From NCBI GenBank assembly GCA_000727475.1, contig KL647288.1, forward strand, positions 9,550,055 to 9,614,054: 64,000 bases of DNA, read 5' to 3'. Below the pieces are notes generated by a model. The model made no database searches and was not told the DNA's origin. It was given only the letters and a program-made list of their open reading frames with translations. The stretch is from Sarcocystis neurona (Eukaryota > Apicomplexa > Conoidasida > Eucoccidiorida > Sarcocystidae). Shown here piece by piece: positions 12,001 to 23,152 of the stretch. Positions within the stretch are counted from its first letter, which is position 1, and every line of letters starts with the position of its first letter. A program made the position numbers and the translations under genes.

Positions 12001-15000
12001 GGCTCTCTCCACGGTCGAGGGAGTGCCCGACTCTCTGTGTTGCTGCCCGTTGAAAATTCTCTCGTCCGATCTGCGGGAATCCATTTACCGCCTCCATCGC
12101 CCCTTCCGCTGTTGCTGCTGCGGCTGCTGCGGTGGCGGCTGCTGCTGTCGCTCGAGAACCCGGGGAAGGAAACCACTTGTACACATGGCGGAGAGTCACG
12201 CAGCGGTGCGCTGCTACGAGTGCCTGAGCGAAGAGGAAAGAGAGAGACCATCAGAGCCCGCACCACAGACACAAAAAGGACGTTTGACACAGTGCATGCA
12301 TGTAGCTGCGTGGTGTACTTCTGTGAATGACTTATACGTAATTCTGCTTTTTCACACGTATGCGGGGAGTACAGGTTAGATCTTGTACACACGAACAAGA
12401 TTTCCCCACCGCGAACAAAGTCTCGCTAAGACCTGATCTGCGTTCGCTGACGCAGACACACACACACATACACAGCAACACATACACTCACGCAGTTTTA
12501 CAATCTCTTCTTACGACTAGACAAGGTGCCCGACGGAGTAACAAGGCCTACACTTTGACGTGTAACTCCTGCATAGCTCGAGGGAGGAAGACAACTTCGT
12601 AAAAGAAGTCGCACAGAGAGCAGCGTCGTAGAACAAGGATGCGTCTGCTTAAACACAGCAGCAACAAGTCCCGCGCTCGAACGTTTCCCGAACAAACGAC
12701 TTGTGGCCACCACCACAATGCGCGCGCCGGCAGTCCCGTTACACGCGTACCACGGACTAGACAGACGCAAATCCCAGCCGGTCCCTTCTTTGCGGATTAC
12801 AGCCGTAGTTACATACAAAGTCACACATTCACGGCTGCAGAAAGTCCAGAGCGAGACACAGACATCGACACGTGCAAAGGGATAGAACGGTATGCGTAGG
12901 CCGCTGAACGTGTTGACTGAAGCACGAGGTCGGACACCCGTCGGAGAACGCGCGTAGACAAAGAGAAAAGACACATAGCAGCGCAGCCGGAAAGAGAAGG
13001 ATTGCCCTCTTTGTTCCAGTCGCATATTCCCCACTGTACGGCTGCACGTCCACGCCTTCACCAGACGCTTTCCAGTATTGTGGTCGCCTCCACGCGACGC
13101 GCTAACAGACGGAGCCGGACCGGTGGGGCCCACGCGATCGACGCAATTTTCAACAGTGAGGAGCGAAGAAAAGTCGGAGAACACCCGCTAACACATGTAC
13201 AACACAACTTCCTCCGTCGAGCGCGCCACCCCTCCTGACGACGTGCCTTACGTGGATCGGCTTCGCCCCGCGGCAAAAAGGTATGTACGCGTCGCCCATG
13301 ACTGACGTATTACTGTATACGTTACTTCATATACAACTGTATGCTGCATACTGGGCTACGTGTGCGTACACCAAAAATATGAACACAAGACTCTCCTGCC
13401 CACGCACTGCCACACGCAGCAACGATGGGCTCGCGTATACACGTGATGCAGCAATGCGTATGGGCTCGCGTATACACGTGATGCAGCAATGCGTATACGC
13501 CGTCGACGTTGGCGCGCCTTACGCCGTGTCGTAAAGAAATCGTGTCGCCGAAAGCGTCCTGCTGCACGTGGCGCTGCTGCTCGCTCTGTCTCTGCCGCTG
13601 CGCCAGCGAGCCTTGACAGCTCAGCGCTTCTTCTGTGCGTACGCCTGGTGTGCTCCTGATGGAGGCTGTCCAAGTTTTGCTGCTGCTGTCGTCATCCCCT
13701 CGGCTAGCCGTGTTGCTGCTCTCGCTGCCCCTCCTGCTACCCTCGCGCATGTCAAGCAGCGGCAGCACTCTGCTGTCCTGCTGCCGGCGCCGCAACATGC
13801 GCCGACACCCTCTGCCAGTCGCCAGCAAAGCAGCCCGCAGCTGCTGCCCCGCAAAGGCCACGCACGTTGCGCACTGACGGCTTGCGACAGCCACCACGCC
13901 TGTGCTGTCGTCCCCGAACGCTTTCAAAGAGAGCAGCTGCAACAGCACAGACGAACGTGTAAATCCAGACACGAAGGGTGTCCTCTCCGCCGCCGGCGGC
14001 GGCTGAGACAACCGAAACCCGTGATAGCGTATCCGGCTACGCAAAGAAATGCCCATAAATGCAAAAATACGTGTACTACACACAGAGGTATACACACTGA
14101 CTAAACGCGCTTACAGGCGTAATCAAGTGCGTATCACATATACACGTATGTATACACACGCATATATATATATAGGCCTATACGGTGCATACACTTCCAT
14201 GTCTACGCGTAGATCTGCAGAGCTGCCCCGTACAAAATGCGGCAAATGAAGCAGTATGCACGCCTGACACTTCGACAGTGTCGCTGCTGCACCAGCAGCA
14301 TGTGTAGCACACCGATGGAGCGTACTTCTGAGTGCTCGCTTACCCATCGATCCAGGGTAATAGTAAAAAACGCGTAAAGCAGCACATCAGCCAGCAGCAA
14401 CAACAGCAGCTGGGCAAGACATAGAGAGCCCTCCTGCTCCACTGGGGTGAACAGGACTCGGTGACTCCCTGAAAAACTCCATACGTTTATCCACGTGGCT
14501 GCGCCTTGCCTTGCCGCTGCTGCTGCCCGCGCGGCTACTGCGGCTGACGAATAACCTGACGTGCCACCTAACGGTCCGGACGTTGTCGGAAGCTCAACAG
14601 TGGGTGAAGGAAGCGACAGAAGCGAGGGATTAATAGCGAAGGACGAGAGACTCTCAATTTCCAAGGCGACGATAATGCGAAACGCAATTACAAACGCACT
14701 CTGCGGCAGCAGCGACCACGCCAAACAACCTGCAAGAGCAGCAAGACGACGCACAGGCAGAGTTCAGCGACGCGGCTCGTAGACGGCAACACAGAGCGCA
14801 AAGCTGCAGGCAGTCGACAGGGCAGGCCAGTAGAAACGTTTCTCACCGCAGCCCGTCCGGAGCCGGGATAGATGCCACACTGCGCGCTCAGCCTGGGATA
14901 CCACGAGCAGGCTGACTCGCACGTGCAGCAGTAGGACCCACGCCAGAAAATAAACGACCACCGAAACAAGCACGCCTTCCCAAGAGCAGCGATGAAGCAA

Positions 15001-18000
15001 CGGCACGTAGGCACCAAGAGCGGCAGAAACGAACTCGGCTTGCAATCCAGCAATCACAGCGTCACCGTGCAGGGTAAACAACTTGACTTGCACAAAAGGA
15101 TGGACTAGACCGCGTGCAGAAGCAGTCGACCTGCCACTCACACACACTCTGAATCCCATCTCATTCAAATGCGCACCGTAAAATCTTCGGCCTCAGCTAC
15201 ACTTTGCTGTCTGCCCTCTTTTGCGAAGTGCAGGCACGTCACACGGTATCACGCACACGGGCTCCGCTTCTCTAAATACGGTTCTTCGATCCCTTCACTA
15301 AAACGGGTGTAGCGCGTATGCATGCAAGCGCGTGTGCCGCCTATCAGCCTCTTCCGCTGCTCCGAAAAAATTCCGTCAGTTAGAAGCTCTACGAACGCAT
15401 CCACCGCCGCGTCTCCCGCCGCGTCGCTGTGCTGCTCCCAAACAAAGAAGCCCACCCACCAGCTACAAGAAGGCACTTCCTCTGGTGGCTTAGAGTGCGT
15501 TGCGACGACGTACTGAAACGCGTAGGCACAGAGCCCTTAAGGGCCTGCATGGCCACATAAGGGCCCAAGTGCAGCAGCAGCGCGACGGATCCAGCCTGGC
15601 GTGCGTTGGAAAACAGCGTGGACAGTGCTAGGGTCCAGGCAGCAAATGCAGCAGCGGCAACGGCGAAGGTGACCGCCACAACCGGTGCAGGCGTCGACGG
15701 CAGCACTTGAGTGCCGCAGAGAACTGCAGTCGCCCCGAACACGAACGGGCCGTACGAGCATAAGCAGTCGAGAAACCTGCGCGGCAGGAAACCCCATGAA
15801 CACGCTTCACAGGAGGTGCAGGCAAAGAGGAATAAATCAAGCCTACGTGGAAGGCTTAATACGGAGGCACACGTGAATCGTGAGAGTGAGGTGTACCAAC
15901 CCTATCCTGCAGCAAGCACACCTATAAAAGTACCCGTAAGCAGCTGGGTGTACACACGTCGGCTGGACGCTTCCCCCCCTAACTGCACTAGGGAGCCTGC
16001 CGTGCTCGGGAACCCAGCAGCACATGTCCATCTGTGTCTCAGTGTGTGTTCTTTCTTTTTCGCCTATTCTAACCACGCGTACCAGGAGAAGTAGTATGCA
16101 TGCGTTTGCAGCCCCATCGCGCTCATAACGGCGCGTCTGCCTGCTTCCCGCTCACCAACTACCTGCTTCTGCAGTGAAACAACAGAGACAGCAAAGCCGA
16201 GCAGCAGCATGAGAATGAGCACCTCCCCTATGATGGGGAGAAACAAATCTCTCCGCCACGGTAGCGACGGCAGCGGAGCTGACAGCAAAGACACCAGCGG
16301 TCCCTCACTCAGCAGGAATTCAGGTGGTGCACTCGTCCCCGTAAATCCCTTATCCCCATCTGTTTGCCCCAGTTGCTTCCGCTGCCTCTGGGCGTCAGCA
16401 TGCTCTTCCCATTGTTTTCGATTCTGTTGGTCGCCGTGGGGCGGGACGTGGCCCTGCTGTTGTCGCGCGCCGTGACTCTGCACGTGTTGCTGCTGGTGTA
16501 ACAGGTCGCCGCGCCCTTGCAGCTCTCCCTCCTTCTGCAGTGAAAATAATCGTCCGCGTTGCTCCTCCTGCTGCCGCTCCTTCTGTTGATTCAGTGACGG
16601 CTTCTGAGCTTGGAGATGCTGCTTTGGTAGAGACTGCTGTCGCTGCTTCAATCCGAGCTGCTTGTTGTCCTGCAGAGCGTTCCCTGCTCCAGCTGCGCTC
16701 TGGCGCGCTTCCTCTACAGCAGTACCTGCGGCAACACCGCCAGCATGTCTATGCGATGGAACGAACGTGGAGTCCTCCTCTCCCACCTCAACGTTTGAAG
16801 TGTGCGTATTTACAGCTGCGTGCTGCTGTTGCTGCTGCTCGTTGAGCGTCTGATCGTCCGATGATTCCTGCAGCTCCCGTGCAGCTGCGGCTCCAGCAGG
16901 ACTTCGTGAAGGCGGATTCGCCGTTAGTCGCGTTGTCGCGGCAGCTGTTATTGCTGCGGCGGACGTCGATGCGACAGGTGTCAATGCTCCTGATGCGGTC
17001 GCGGGGCCTGCAAAACCTACCGGACCCCACACGTGTGCCGCCGCAGACGATGTGCCTGGAGACGACCTGCCAGGTGAAGCTCTCTCTAACATAATAAGTG
17101 GTGGAGCTGCTCTTGTTGGATCGGCTGCTGCTGTTGAGAGTAAGCTTCTGGCTTCAGGTTCCGCGGCAGTTTTCAACGCTTCAGCCGGGTTCGCTGCGCC
17201 TGTGGCAGCTCGTGTGGGAGCAGCCGGCACTGTACTCAGTGCAGCCAACGGCGCATCCGACGCTCTAAGAAACGTCGAAGCAACTTCTTCAAATGTCTCT
17301 GATTGCGGACCTGCTGCCGGGGCTGCAACAGAAGTGGACGTAGCAGCTCTTGCTCCACCAGTGAGTGCAGTGTCTGTCTCTGTCGTTGTTGTCTTTGGCG
17401 CTGCCACTATATCTGAAGCGGCATGCGGAGCGCCTGCTGACGTGGCTGCTGCTCCTGCGCTCCTTGCGCTTTCTACAGAACGCGGTGCCTCTGTAGATAC
17501 ACTTCCGTCAGAACCTTGGTTTTCGTGTCCACTCAATAACGACTGCCCGCTGGCATCCGCGTGCGCATCGTCAGTTGACAGCCTAAACGCCTGTCGGGAA
17601 ACGGGATCTTCCTCACTTTGTCTCCCTTCCGCAATGGCTACACTCGCAGCTCGTCCGTTATTCTGCGTGTCGTCGCTCGCCGTCAGCGGCTGTTGTTGGG
17701 AGACATCTGACTGCATTTCTTTTTCCTGCTGCTGCGCCGCAAGTGGCCGCTCCTCCCGCCGTGAGTGCTCAGTCGCACGCTGTTCACCCTGCGGATCAGC
17801 CTGCTGGACCTCATGCACGTCCTGCTCCTGCTGCGTCTCTTCGTAAGAGGGATCATTAAGAGGCGGCAGGCCACGCACTATGTGCGACTTGCCAGCGGGA
17901 GTCCGCGTGTTGTTTTGTACAGCCTTGCTTCCCTGCTCCTCTCGGTCTTCGTGGACGTGCTGCTCTCTGCCCGCCTCTGCTTCTTCCTCCCAATGTGGCC

Positions 18001-21000
18001 GCTGCTGCACACTTCGCTGCTGCCGTGGCAGGGTCTGTACTCGTATCTCCTCTCGCTGCTGCACTCTCCGCTCCTGACGTAGTTGTCCCTGCTGCAACAG
18101 TGTACCCTGAGGGAGAAGTTCCTCCTGCAGCGGAAACGCGTGCTCCAGTGGGTTATGATAGAGAGTATCATTGGAGGCAGCTAGCACTGCTATCAGCTCC
18201 TTAATCTTCTGCTTTCGCAGGTCCACAAGCCTCTGGCGTGTCGCTTCGATGAGGAAGGCGTACACCAAGAGAAGCCATCCCACAAATCCGGTGCGTATAT
18301 ACCACGAAACAGAAAAAATCCCGCTGCCGCGAGCTACAGCTCCTAAAGAGCTGATAGGTGAATACCCGCTACGCGAAAAACCACCAGCACTGCCCCGCCT
18401 AGTGCTGAATAACTGCTGTCCCACCAACGGCGGCAGCCGCAGCCTCACCGCCTTTAGATGTCCTAGCGCCTCAGACCCGTCAGCGGACGCGGACCGGTCG
18501 TGGCTTCCCTGTTCTCTCTGAGCATACTGAAGAATGGTACGTGCATCCGAAGACACACGTGAATGAAAATGCCGGTCCGCAGTGAGAGTAGAGTGGGAAC
18601 TTTCAACACCTCGAGCAGGTGACGGAGATGGGGCAGCGGCGCCTTCAGGAGGTGTGTATTTACTTTGAGATACAGATACATCTGGACTACCAGCAGAGAA
18701 GCTGGAGGATGCGAAGAGCTTGTACAACGACGGGAGCGTTGCCACGCCACGTAACGAGTCACTGACATGCGAAGACACTGATGCCATATCCTGCCCGTCG
18801 GGGGTAGGACCCGCGTTGAGGCTGCTGTGGTCTTGCGAGTGAGGTGGCGCTGCCGATGGAGAGAAGAACAGCGAAGGCAGATACGTTGATAGCGCAGAGA
18901 GAAACGACCCAGCTGCGGCTCTGGAAGGTGACACAAGACGCGACGAAGCAGACGCAGAGGATGAAAGACGCTCTTCAGCGCTTGCTTTCTCAAGCGAATG
19001 CGGTGGCTCCACATCGAAAATGAGCGCCCCACAGACAGCGCGGCGCCGCAAATCGTCTGCCGACCCCTCGAGGTGCCGTCGAGCAGCTCCCACAGCAGCA
19101 CCAGCAGAAACAGCAGGAGTATCCGAATGCTTGCTTCTTCGATGGCGCTGCGTCGGATACGGGAATGTCAGCCGCTCCAGAATCCGTCCGGCACCAGTAC
19201 GACGTGTCGTGGCAACAGCTGCAGGAGCACGCCGACAGAATCGTGGACTCTCACGTTGGACAGTACCTAATTTCTACATTTTACACACGTGCAAGCACCT
19301 CCGCATCTTGACAACCCCTTGCTAGAGGACCTTCTGCGTAGCCGAGGTTTTCGAAAGAATATAAACGTGTATACATGCGCACATGAATCCGACGAGACAA
19401 ACACAAAGAGAGACAACAAAGGTGTACTCACACATGTACATATATATATATATATATATTTGTAGCAATCATTAAGCGCAGCGATGAGCTGCACCAGTTT
19501 CGAGGTTTGAGGTGCGTTCGTCAGCTACCCTGCTGCGAAGCCATCGAGGGCTGCGAATGTTCTGGTGCAAAGGCGAGGCGACAGTACGGCAGCAATACAT
19601 GGGGGGAACATCTCAGAGCGGCGGCAAATACGAGAAAGCATCACGGACTTGTCAAGACACGTCACACACCCACCGCAGACACGGGGCGTGGATCCGCGAT
19701 GTGACACAGACGCGCACGCTGCTGGCGCACAATCACAAGAACGGCTGTGTTTCGCCCAGGCAGCGGCAAGACCACGTCCCATGTCAGCAACTGCCGTGAC
19801 ACTTGCGCAGTGCCGAAAGCAGCGAGACACCCCTCGATGGCGGTATACGTGTCCTGTAGCGCGGCCCGCCACCGGCAGGCGCAGCCGTGGAACACGCAGC
19901 GGTGCCGGGCAACAGACGCCCCGCCCACTGCGACCAGAGCAGCAACAGCACCGCGACATGACGGCGACTGCAGACCAACAGCGGCTGTCCACTGCAACAG
20001 CAATAATCACGGCTACTCCGCAGACCGAACGTGAGTGCAGTTCAGTGCAGCAACGTCTGGGCGGACGCAGTGCAGGACTGCCAAGGCAGCACGTCGATCC
20101 ACTCTGCGTCGACTACATCAGCTGCATCAGCACGAATCTCTGCTCCCCTCTACTGCGCAGGAGCAACGACAAAAATATTCCACCGTAGAAGAAGAACGAT
20201 TCTACGAAATTGTCAACAGCGCCGTAGAGACCAGTTTTTTTCGTTTCGGTGCTCTAAACGGGTATCGCTGAACTATACTCGGGTTTCGCCTTTCGGTGAA
20301 TTGTCGAACACGATGCGTTTGTTCCTTAAAAGCGAATGGTCATTTTGGCCTTACCTTCTGCCGCAGTACCACCAACGCGTTCACGACGTCGTCCATCTCC
20401 TGCCGTTCTCGTGGAGCGACAGCTATTCCTGTCGCGAGGGCTGCTAGTCTCGAGCCTGCTCCCACTGTCATCGCTCTGGCCGCTGCTCCCGGTGCTGGAA
20501 ACACTGTTGCTGACGCTGTGGCTGCCGGAGTGGGCAGGTACAGGCAAATAAGTATCGGCTCCATTCCCGTCCTGCCAAAGTCGCAAAATCTCCTCTTCGC
20601 TGTTGAAGAGCTGCACCCGATCTGCAAGACTGGGCAGCAGAGTTTCTGGAGGGAGCGCACGCAAATAAGCTTGAAAAAGTCTTCCCCATGAAGGAGGCGT
20701 CACAGCAAAAACCGCTCGACGTATATGTCCCGTCTTCTTGTCGCTCCTACGGACCAGCAGCAGAATCGCCCACAAGGGCAGCATAGAACTCCACCAAAGT
20801 CGGCAAGCATGGAATGGGGACGACACCGCAGCTGCGAAATGTCCACAGTTACCACCGCCAGAACAATGACGACCGGCACGATGCAGCGGAAGCGATGTGC
20901 AGGGCAGCGTCAGCGAGAGAAGCGGACGCGTAGAAACCAGACCGTGCAACACGAACCACATGGATAACAGCACCAGAACCGCCAACACGTCCACGAAGCG

Positions 21001-22309
21001 GAACAAGCTGCAGCAGCGGCGTGCTAGCTTCACCAGAGAGAGCAGCAGAGTTCGCACTCAGCTGCGGTGGTGCCCCAGGTGGCCCTGGCATGAGTATGCG
21101 CCCGAGACTTGCGCGCAGTGCAGTAGCAGCCGTGTGTGCGGCCGAGCCACAGGTGGTGTCACGCACAGAAACTTCACTGCATCACGGTCCAGCTGCAGCA
21201 GCGTCAGCTAAGAGCCACTGTTGTCCACCATCGACCCGCACCGTGCTGCGCACCAACAGCACCGTACAGGTGAAGCATCGTCCAGGCAACAGACGCACTC
21301 GTGACACAAGCAACAGCCGACGTGCGGCTGCGGAGGAGGGGTAACACACATTTCTGCGTATGAAGTGCGAGGCAAACAACAACTCTACATATCGACGTCC
21401 TCGCGTGCACACGCGTACGTAATGAGCAAATCCTACACGTGTATGTGTGTGACTGCGCAAAAAATGGAGAGAACGGCTGCTTTTGAAGACGACGTGTCTC
21501 CTGCGCACTCGGTGACCATGTGTGTAGTGCAAGCGAACGAACCACGTGTGCTGCTGTTGCTGAGCGGGATTCGTTCCCGTCACTCGGAAATGCAGAGCGT
21601 GGATTCGTTCTCCTGCCGTCAGGTCGTATGATCAGCGCTGAAGCAAAAACACGTTAGTGAGGCCGAAATACAAGGCGGAACGGCTGGTGCAGCGGCCGCA
21701 CGGGCATGTTCGCGCACACCTACCATTCACAGAGAGGACTGCCCTCTGCTAGTGTGCCACGCAAAAAAGAAGAATCCAGCAGGTTTGTTGCGGCACCTTC
21801 GTAAGTCGTTGAAGGGACGTCCTGCACTTCTGTCAAAGCATTCACCACACTACACACAAGGCCGCCTCTCCTGTTGTCTCCTTCTTGTGGCTGTTTTACT
21901 CTGCCAGTGGTGCTGCTGACTGGCGACGCTGCAAGAAATGCTGCTGCGTCGAACAACAAAGATAATGCTGGCACGCAGCAGCAGAGCATTCGCTCCTTCT
22001 GTCTTGTCTTGCCAGAGGACAATAAAACATAGCCGTGGAGTCACCCACAAATGATTCTCTCTCCACACAAATGTGCAACTCAGGTCGCGTCTCCAAAAAC
22101 ACGTGCAACACAAACGACCTGTACGTGTGCTGACTTCCACTGAGGTATGTACCGAACTGCAGGGCTGCGCAAGAACGGATACAGGAACTCAGCCCGCTAG
22201 CTGAACGTGCACGAAAAGACGTATGAAACTACCTGAAGTACTAAACATTGGTACCAAAACTGGACAACCGTATACACTTCTCTCGCGTACTCATATGTAC
22301 AGATATCAA

Positions 22310-22353
<44 letters not shown>

Positions 22354-23152
22354 AACGCCACGGACCTTCATAGCACATGGACCCGAGATCTCTGTGCGTC
22401 TCTGCACGTCGACAGAACACAAAGCCACGGTGTTGTGCGAAGGCATTTGTCAGTCACGTACGACACCTGTAAACTGTCGCTCGGAAAGTTTGATTCGTAT
22501 CTACAGAGATACACGCACAGATACAGCGCGTCTTCACTGGTACTGGGTTGCGCACGCACAAAGACGGTGTTCAGCGGAAGCTTCGGGCGGTTAGCCAGTA
22601 CCTACGGTCATCTTTGGATAACGCCTTTTCGAGAAGAAATAGACGTGAGCCATCTGGCCGATATGGAAAGCACTTGGACTGGACGGATTTGGTATGCGAG
22701 CCACTCACCGTGACTGCACGTGTTGAGGAAACAAGTGAAAACATTGCTTTGTCTTGTTTACGCGATTGACTGGTCGATGTATAACTGCACTGTGCCGCTC
22801 CTCTATGTATATGTGGACAGAGGAGGATATATAATGCAGGTTGTGACGGAGTAGGACATACGAATATTGAAGTTCGGTGCTCCACAACACACGTAGGGAA
22901 CACATGTGCTCTACAGAAGATATATGCGTACACAAGAAACAGTGAGGAACAAGGGTGCAAACACACGCGTGCCGTGGATGGTTTGATCGTACCTGGAAGC
23001 GTTGCAGTGCGCAGGCCTGCGATTAACCCGACAAAGGCGAGAGGCAGCAGTACTTCGCAAAGTGTCCACTGCCACGTGCGGATACGTATGATTGCCTGCT
23101 TGCGTAGCAGCTCCTTTAGCTGAGCAGCAAAAACTCGCACGTGGAGTTGCAT
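1..23152 (-). CDS. ABCA-family ABC transporter, giant, partial at left edge
   Basis: Full-length-type A-subfamily ABC transporter, a family that moves lipids or amphiphiles across membranes. My exon model on the minus strand, 5' to 3': 23152-22993, 21928-21724, 20746-20355, 19218-16083, 15776-15514, 14729-14344, 14002-13523, 12223-11719, 10715-10555, 9048-8595, 7896-7775, 7313-6998 (donor uncertain), 6930-6078, 5659-5042, 4424-4165, 3234 to about 2560 (donor unresolved), 1907-93. All junctions down to 4165 keep phase. That gives about 2,770 residues to 4165 and roughly 3,600 before the edge, against about 2,260 for a whole human ABCA1. The start at 23152 places an ABCA-like TM1 some 25 residues in; in-frame ATGs also occur at 23167 and 23239. 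NBD1 motifs are clear (Walker A, Q-loop, LSGGM, DEPSSGLD). NBD2 must lie left of position 1. Family call is secure; substrate and membrane are unknown. Confidence 0.93.
93..1907 (-). other. ABCA exon 17 (probable): large low-complexity ectodomain exon
   Basis: One minus-strand frame is open from about 1907 to position 1, some 630 codons, without a stop. A plausible acceptor (CTTTTGCACTTACAG) lies just upstream and a strong donor (GCCGCAAAG before GTAAGT) at 93. It reads a Gln-rich start, FCVLLMSLGLHRTGHVVLQS, a Glu/Lys/Ala-rich block, then Ala-, Ser- and Gln-rich repeats. There is no recognisable domain. Position and style fit the second ABCA ectodomain, but it could belong to an unrelated gene if the transporter's last exon lies between here and 3234. 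The 1908-2560 gap is AT-microsatellite sequence. Confidence 0.55.
2560..4424 (-). other. ABCA exons 15-16: TM7 and start of second ectodomain
   Basis: Exon 4424-4165 reads RRQRLVALLLLKRLLYLRR, then a hydrophobic helix LAPLALTTILLLVSYL: the opening of the second TMD as seen in full-length ABCA proteins. Its donor (CTT-G before GTCAGT) joins in phase to an acceptor at 3235 (GTTGCTATAG), giving LTAPPALDSPPLSMDVEAAL and then a Ser/Gly-rich ectodomain sequence with RDFENGTVYESG. The frame stays open to 2279, but the sequence left of about 2560 looks intronic. Candidate donors near 2505-2640 do not obviously match the phase-0 acceptor at 1908, so this boundary is open. Confidence 0.72.
5042..6930 (-). 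other. ABCA exons 13-14: post-NBD1 linker and regulatory segment
   Basis: Exon 6930-6078 is an Ala/Glu/Arg-rich linker of about 284 residues ending CT before GTAAGC. Exon 5659-5042 opens with SPALHALRAAEERLGITSFG followed by IYAPSMQDVFISV. This matches the ABCA segment after each NBD ('...LgI.sygvs.tTLEevFl.v'), so it fixes the frame downstream of NBD1. A hydrophilic Ala/Ser-rich tail of about 150 residues follows, before the donor at GGGGAC/GTAAGT. Confidence 0.85.
6998..12223 (-). other. ABCA NBD1, exons 8-12
   Basis: The ATPase domain is split over five exons. 12223-11719: opening strand CVTLRHVYKWF after a strong polypyrimidine acceptor, an Ala/Thr-rich insert, then VNGVSLQLVEGEIFVLLG and Walker A GPNGAGKST (Lys about residue 1834 of my model). 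10715-10555: Q-loop LGICPQKNVLW (Gln 1875). 9048-8595: a Gln/Glu-rich insert, then signature LSGGMRRR (2024-2031). 7896-7775: Walker B and D-loop CVLDEPSSGLDP, then VSTQHTEDAEAL. 7313-6998: ADRVGIMYEGRLLCVGTPFE and GGGYRLRV, the usual end of the family NBD. Splitting codons across 11719/10715 (Gly) and 8595/7896 (Asp) restores conserved residues exactly. The switch-loop His is a Gln here. The 3' boundary at 6998 is the least certain junction. Confidence 0.92.
7668..9827. repeat. TA microsatellites in ABCA introns (7668-7684, 9811-9827)
   Basis: Two short pure TA tracts lie in the introns flanking the NBD1 exons; a similar tract sits at 19441-19459 and a split one at 2347-2377. They are intronic by my exon model and mark where coding sequence is absent. 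The tracts themselves are short; the interval given spans both. Confidence 0.85.
13427..13496. repeat. Perfect 35-bp tandem duplication
   Basis: Positions 13427-13461 and 13462-13496 are identical 35-mers, each beginning GGGCTCGCGTATACACG. They lie in the ABCA intron just downstream of the donor at 13523. Identity of the copies suggests a recent duplication or slippage event. Confidence 0.95.
13523..15776 (-). other. ABCA exons 5-7: TM3 to TM6 and lead-in to NBD1
   Basis: Exon 15776-15514 reads two helices with the family-like ALSTLFSNARQAGSVALLL (compare 'l.StfFskan.A..vg.ll'). Exon 14729-14344 reads LLPQSAFVIAF (compare 'LLSPvAF'), a Ser/Ala insert, then EQEGSLCLAQLLLLLLADVL, the last helix before the NBD. 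Exon 14002-13523 is a 160-residue Arg/Gln/Ser-rich cytoplasmic linker ending at CACGGC before GTAAGG. All three join in phase. For the first exon an alternative donor at 15460 is also phase-compatible. The bases 14730-15513, which include a hydrophobic open frame at 14764-15168, are read as intron. Confidence 0.8.
16083..19218 (-). other. ABCA exon 4: ectodomain core, about 550-residue low-complexity insert, TM2
   Basis: A single 3,136-bp open exon. Order: RILERLTFPYP segment; the ectodomain beta-strand GALIFDVEPP; a Ser/Ala-rich spacer; VSWYIRTGF, matching the family 'kYtIR' motif; then Gln/Glu/Arg-rich and Ala/Thr/Ser-rich repeats for roughly 550 residues. It closes with TM2 (PIIGEVLILMLLLGFAVSVV) and the post-TM2 motif VVGEREAGRRAVMSAMGL, which corresponds to the family's 'vKEKEkrLkE.MkimGL'. 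The donor TG before GTACGC joins in phase to 15776, restoring a Trp (YYFSW/FLDCL). Conserved blocks flank the insert, so it is an expansion inside the ectodomain rather than a separate gene. Confidence 0.88.
20355..21928 (-). other. ABCA exons 2 and 3: first ectodomain, proximal part
   Basis: Exon 21928-21724 (acceptor TTTCTTGCAG, donor TG before GTAGGT) and exon 20746-20355 (acceptor GGTCCGTAG, donor before GTAAGG) join in phase and read Ser/Thr-rich extracellular sequence. The second contains ADRVQLFNSEEEILRLWQ, which resembles the 'F-x-S/T-E-E-E' segment of ABCA first ectodomains, then a Ser/Arg-rich tail. The intervening 21723-20747 has open but unsupported frames. Between 20354 and 19219 another Cys-rich open frame exists, but joining 20355 directly to 19218 keeps phase, so I left it out. 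Confidence 0.7.
22315..22346. repeat. (AT)16 microsatellite in ABCA intron 1
   Basis: Thirty-two bases of uninterrupted AT between TM1 exon 1 and exon 2. It is the longest pure AT run in the window and a likely length-polymorphic site. Confidence 0.95.
22993..23152 (-). other. ABCA exon 1: N-terminus and TM1
   Basis: Codes for the first 53 residues. A basic amphipathic stretch (LKELLRKQAIIRIRTWQW) leads into a hydrophobic helix (LLPLAFVGLIAGL), the standard opening of ABCA proteins. It ends CCA-G before GTACGA (phase 1). The following intron, to 21929, carries the 32-bp AT microsatellite and nothing else I recognise. Confidence 0.85.

Noticed and set aside
14764..15168. Hydrophobic open frame on the minus strand that could be an extra TM exon of the ABCA gene
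   Set aside because: The flanking exons (ending 15514, starting 14729) join directly in phase and give the family spacing between TM helices; adding this frame is not required.
19525..20040. Cys- and Arg-rich minus-strand open frames between ABCA ectodomain exons
   Set aside because: No family resemblance, and exon 20355 joins 19218 in phase without them.
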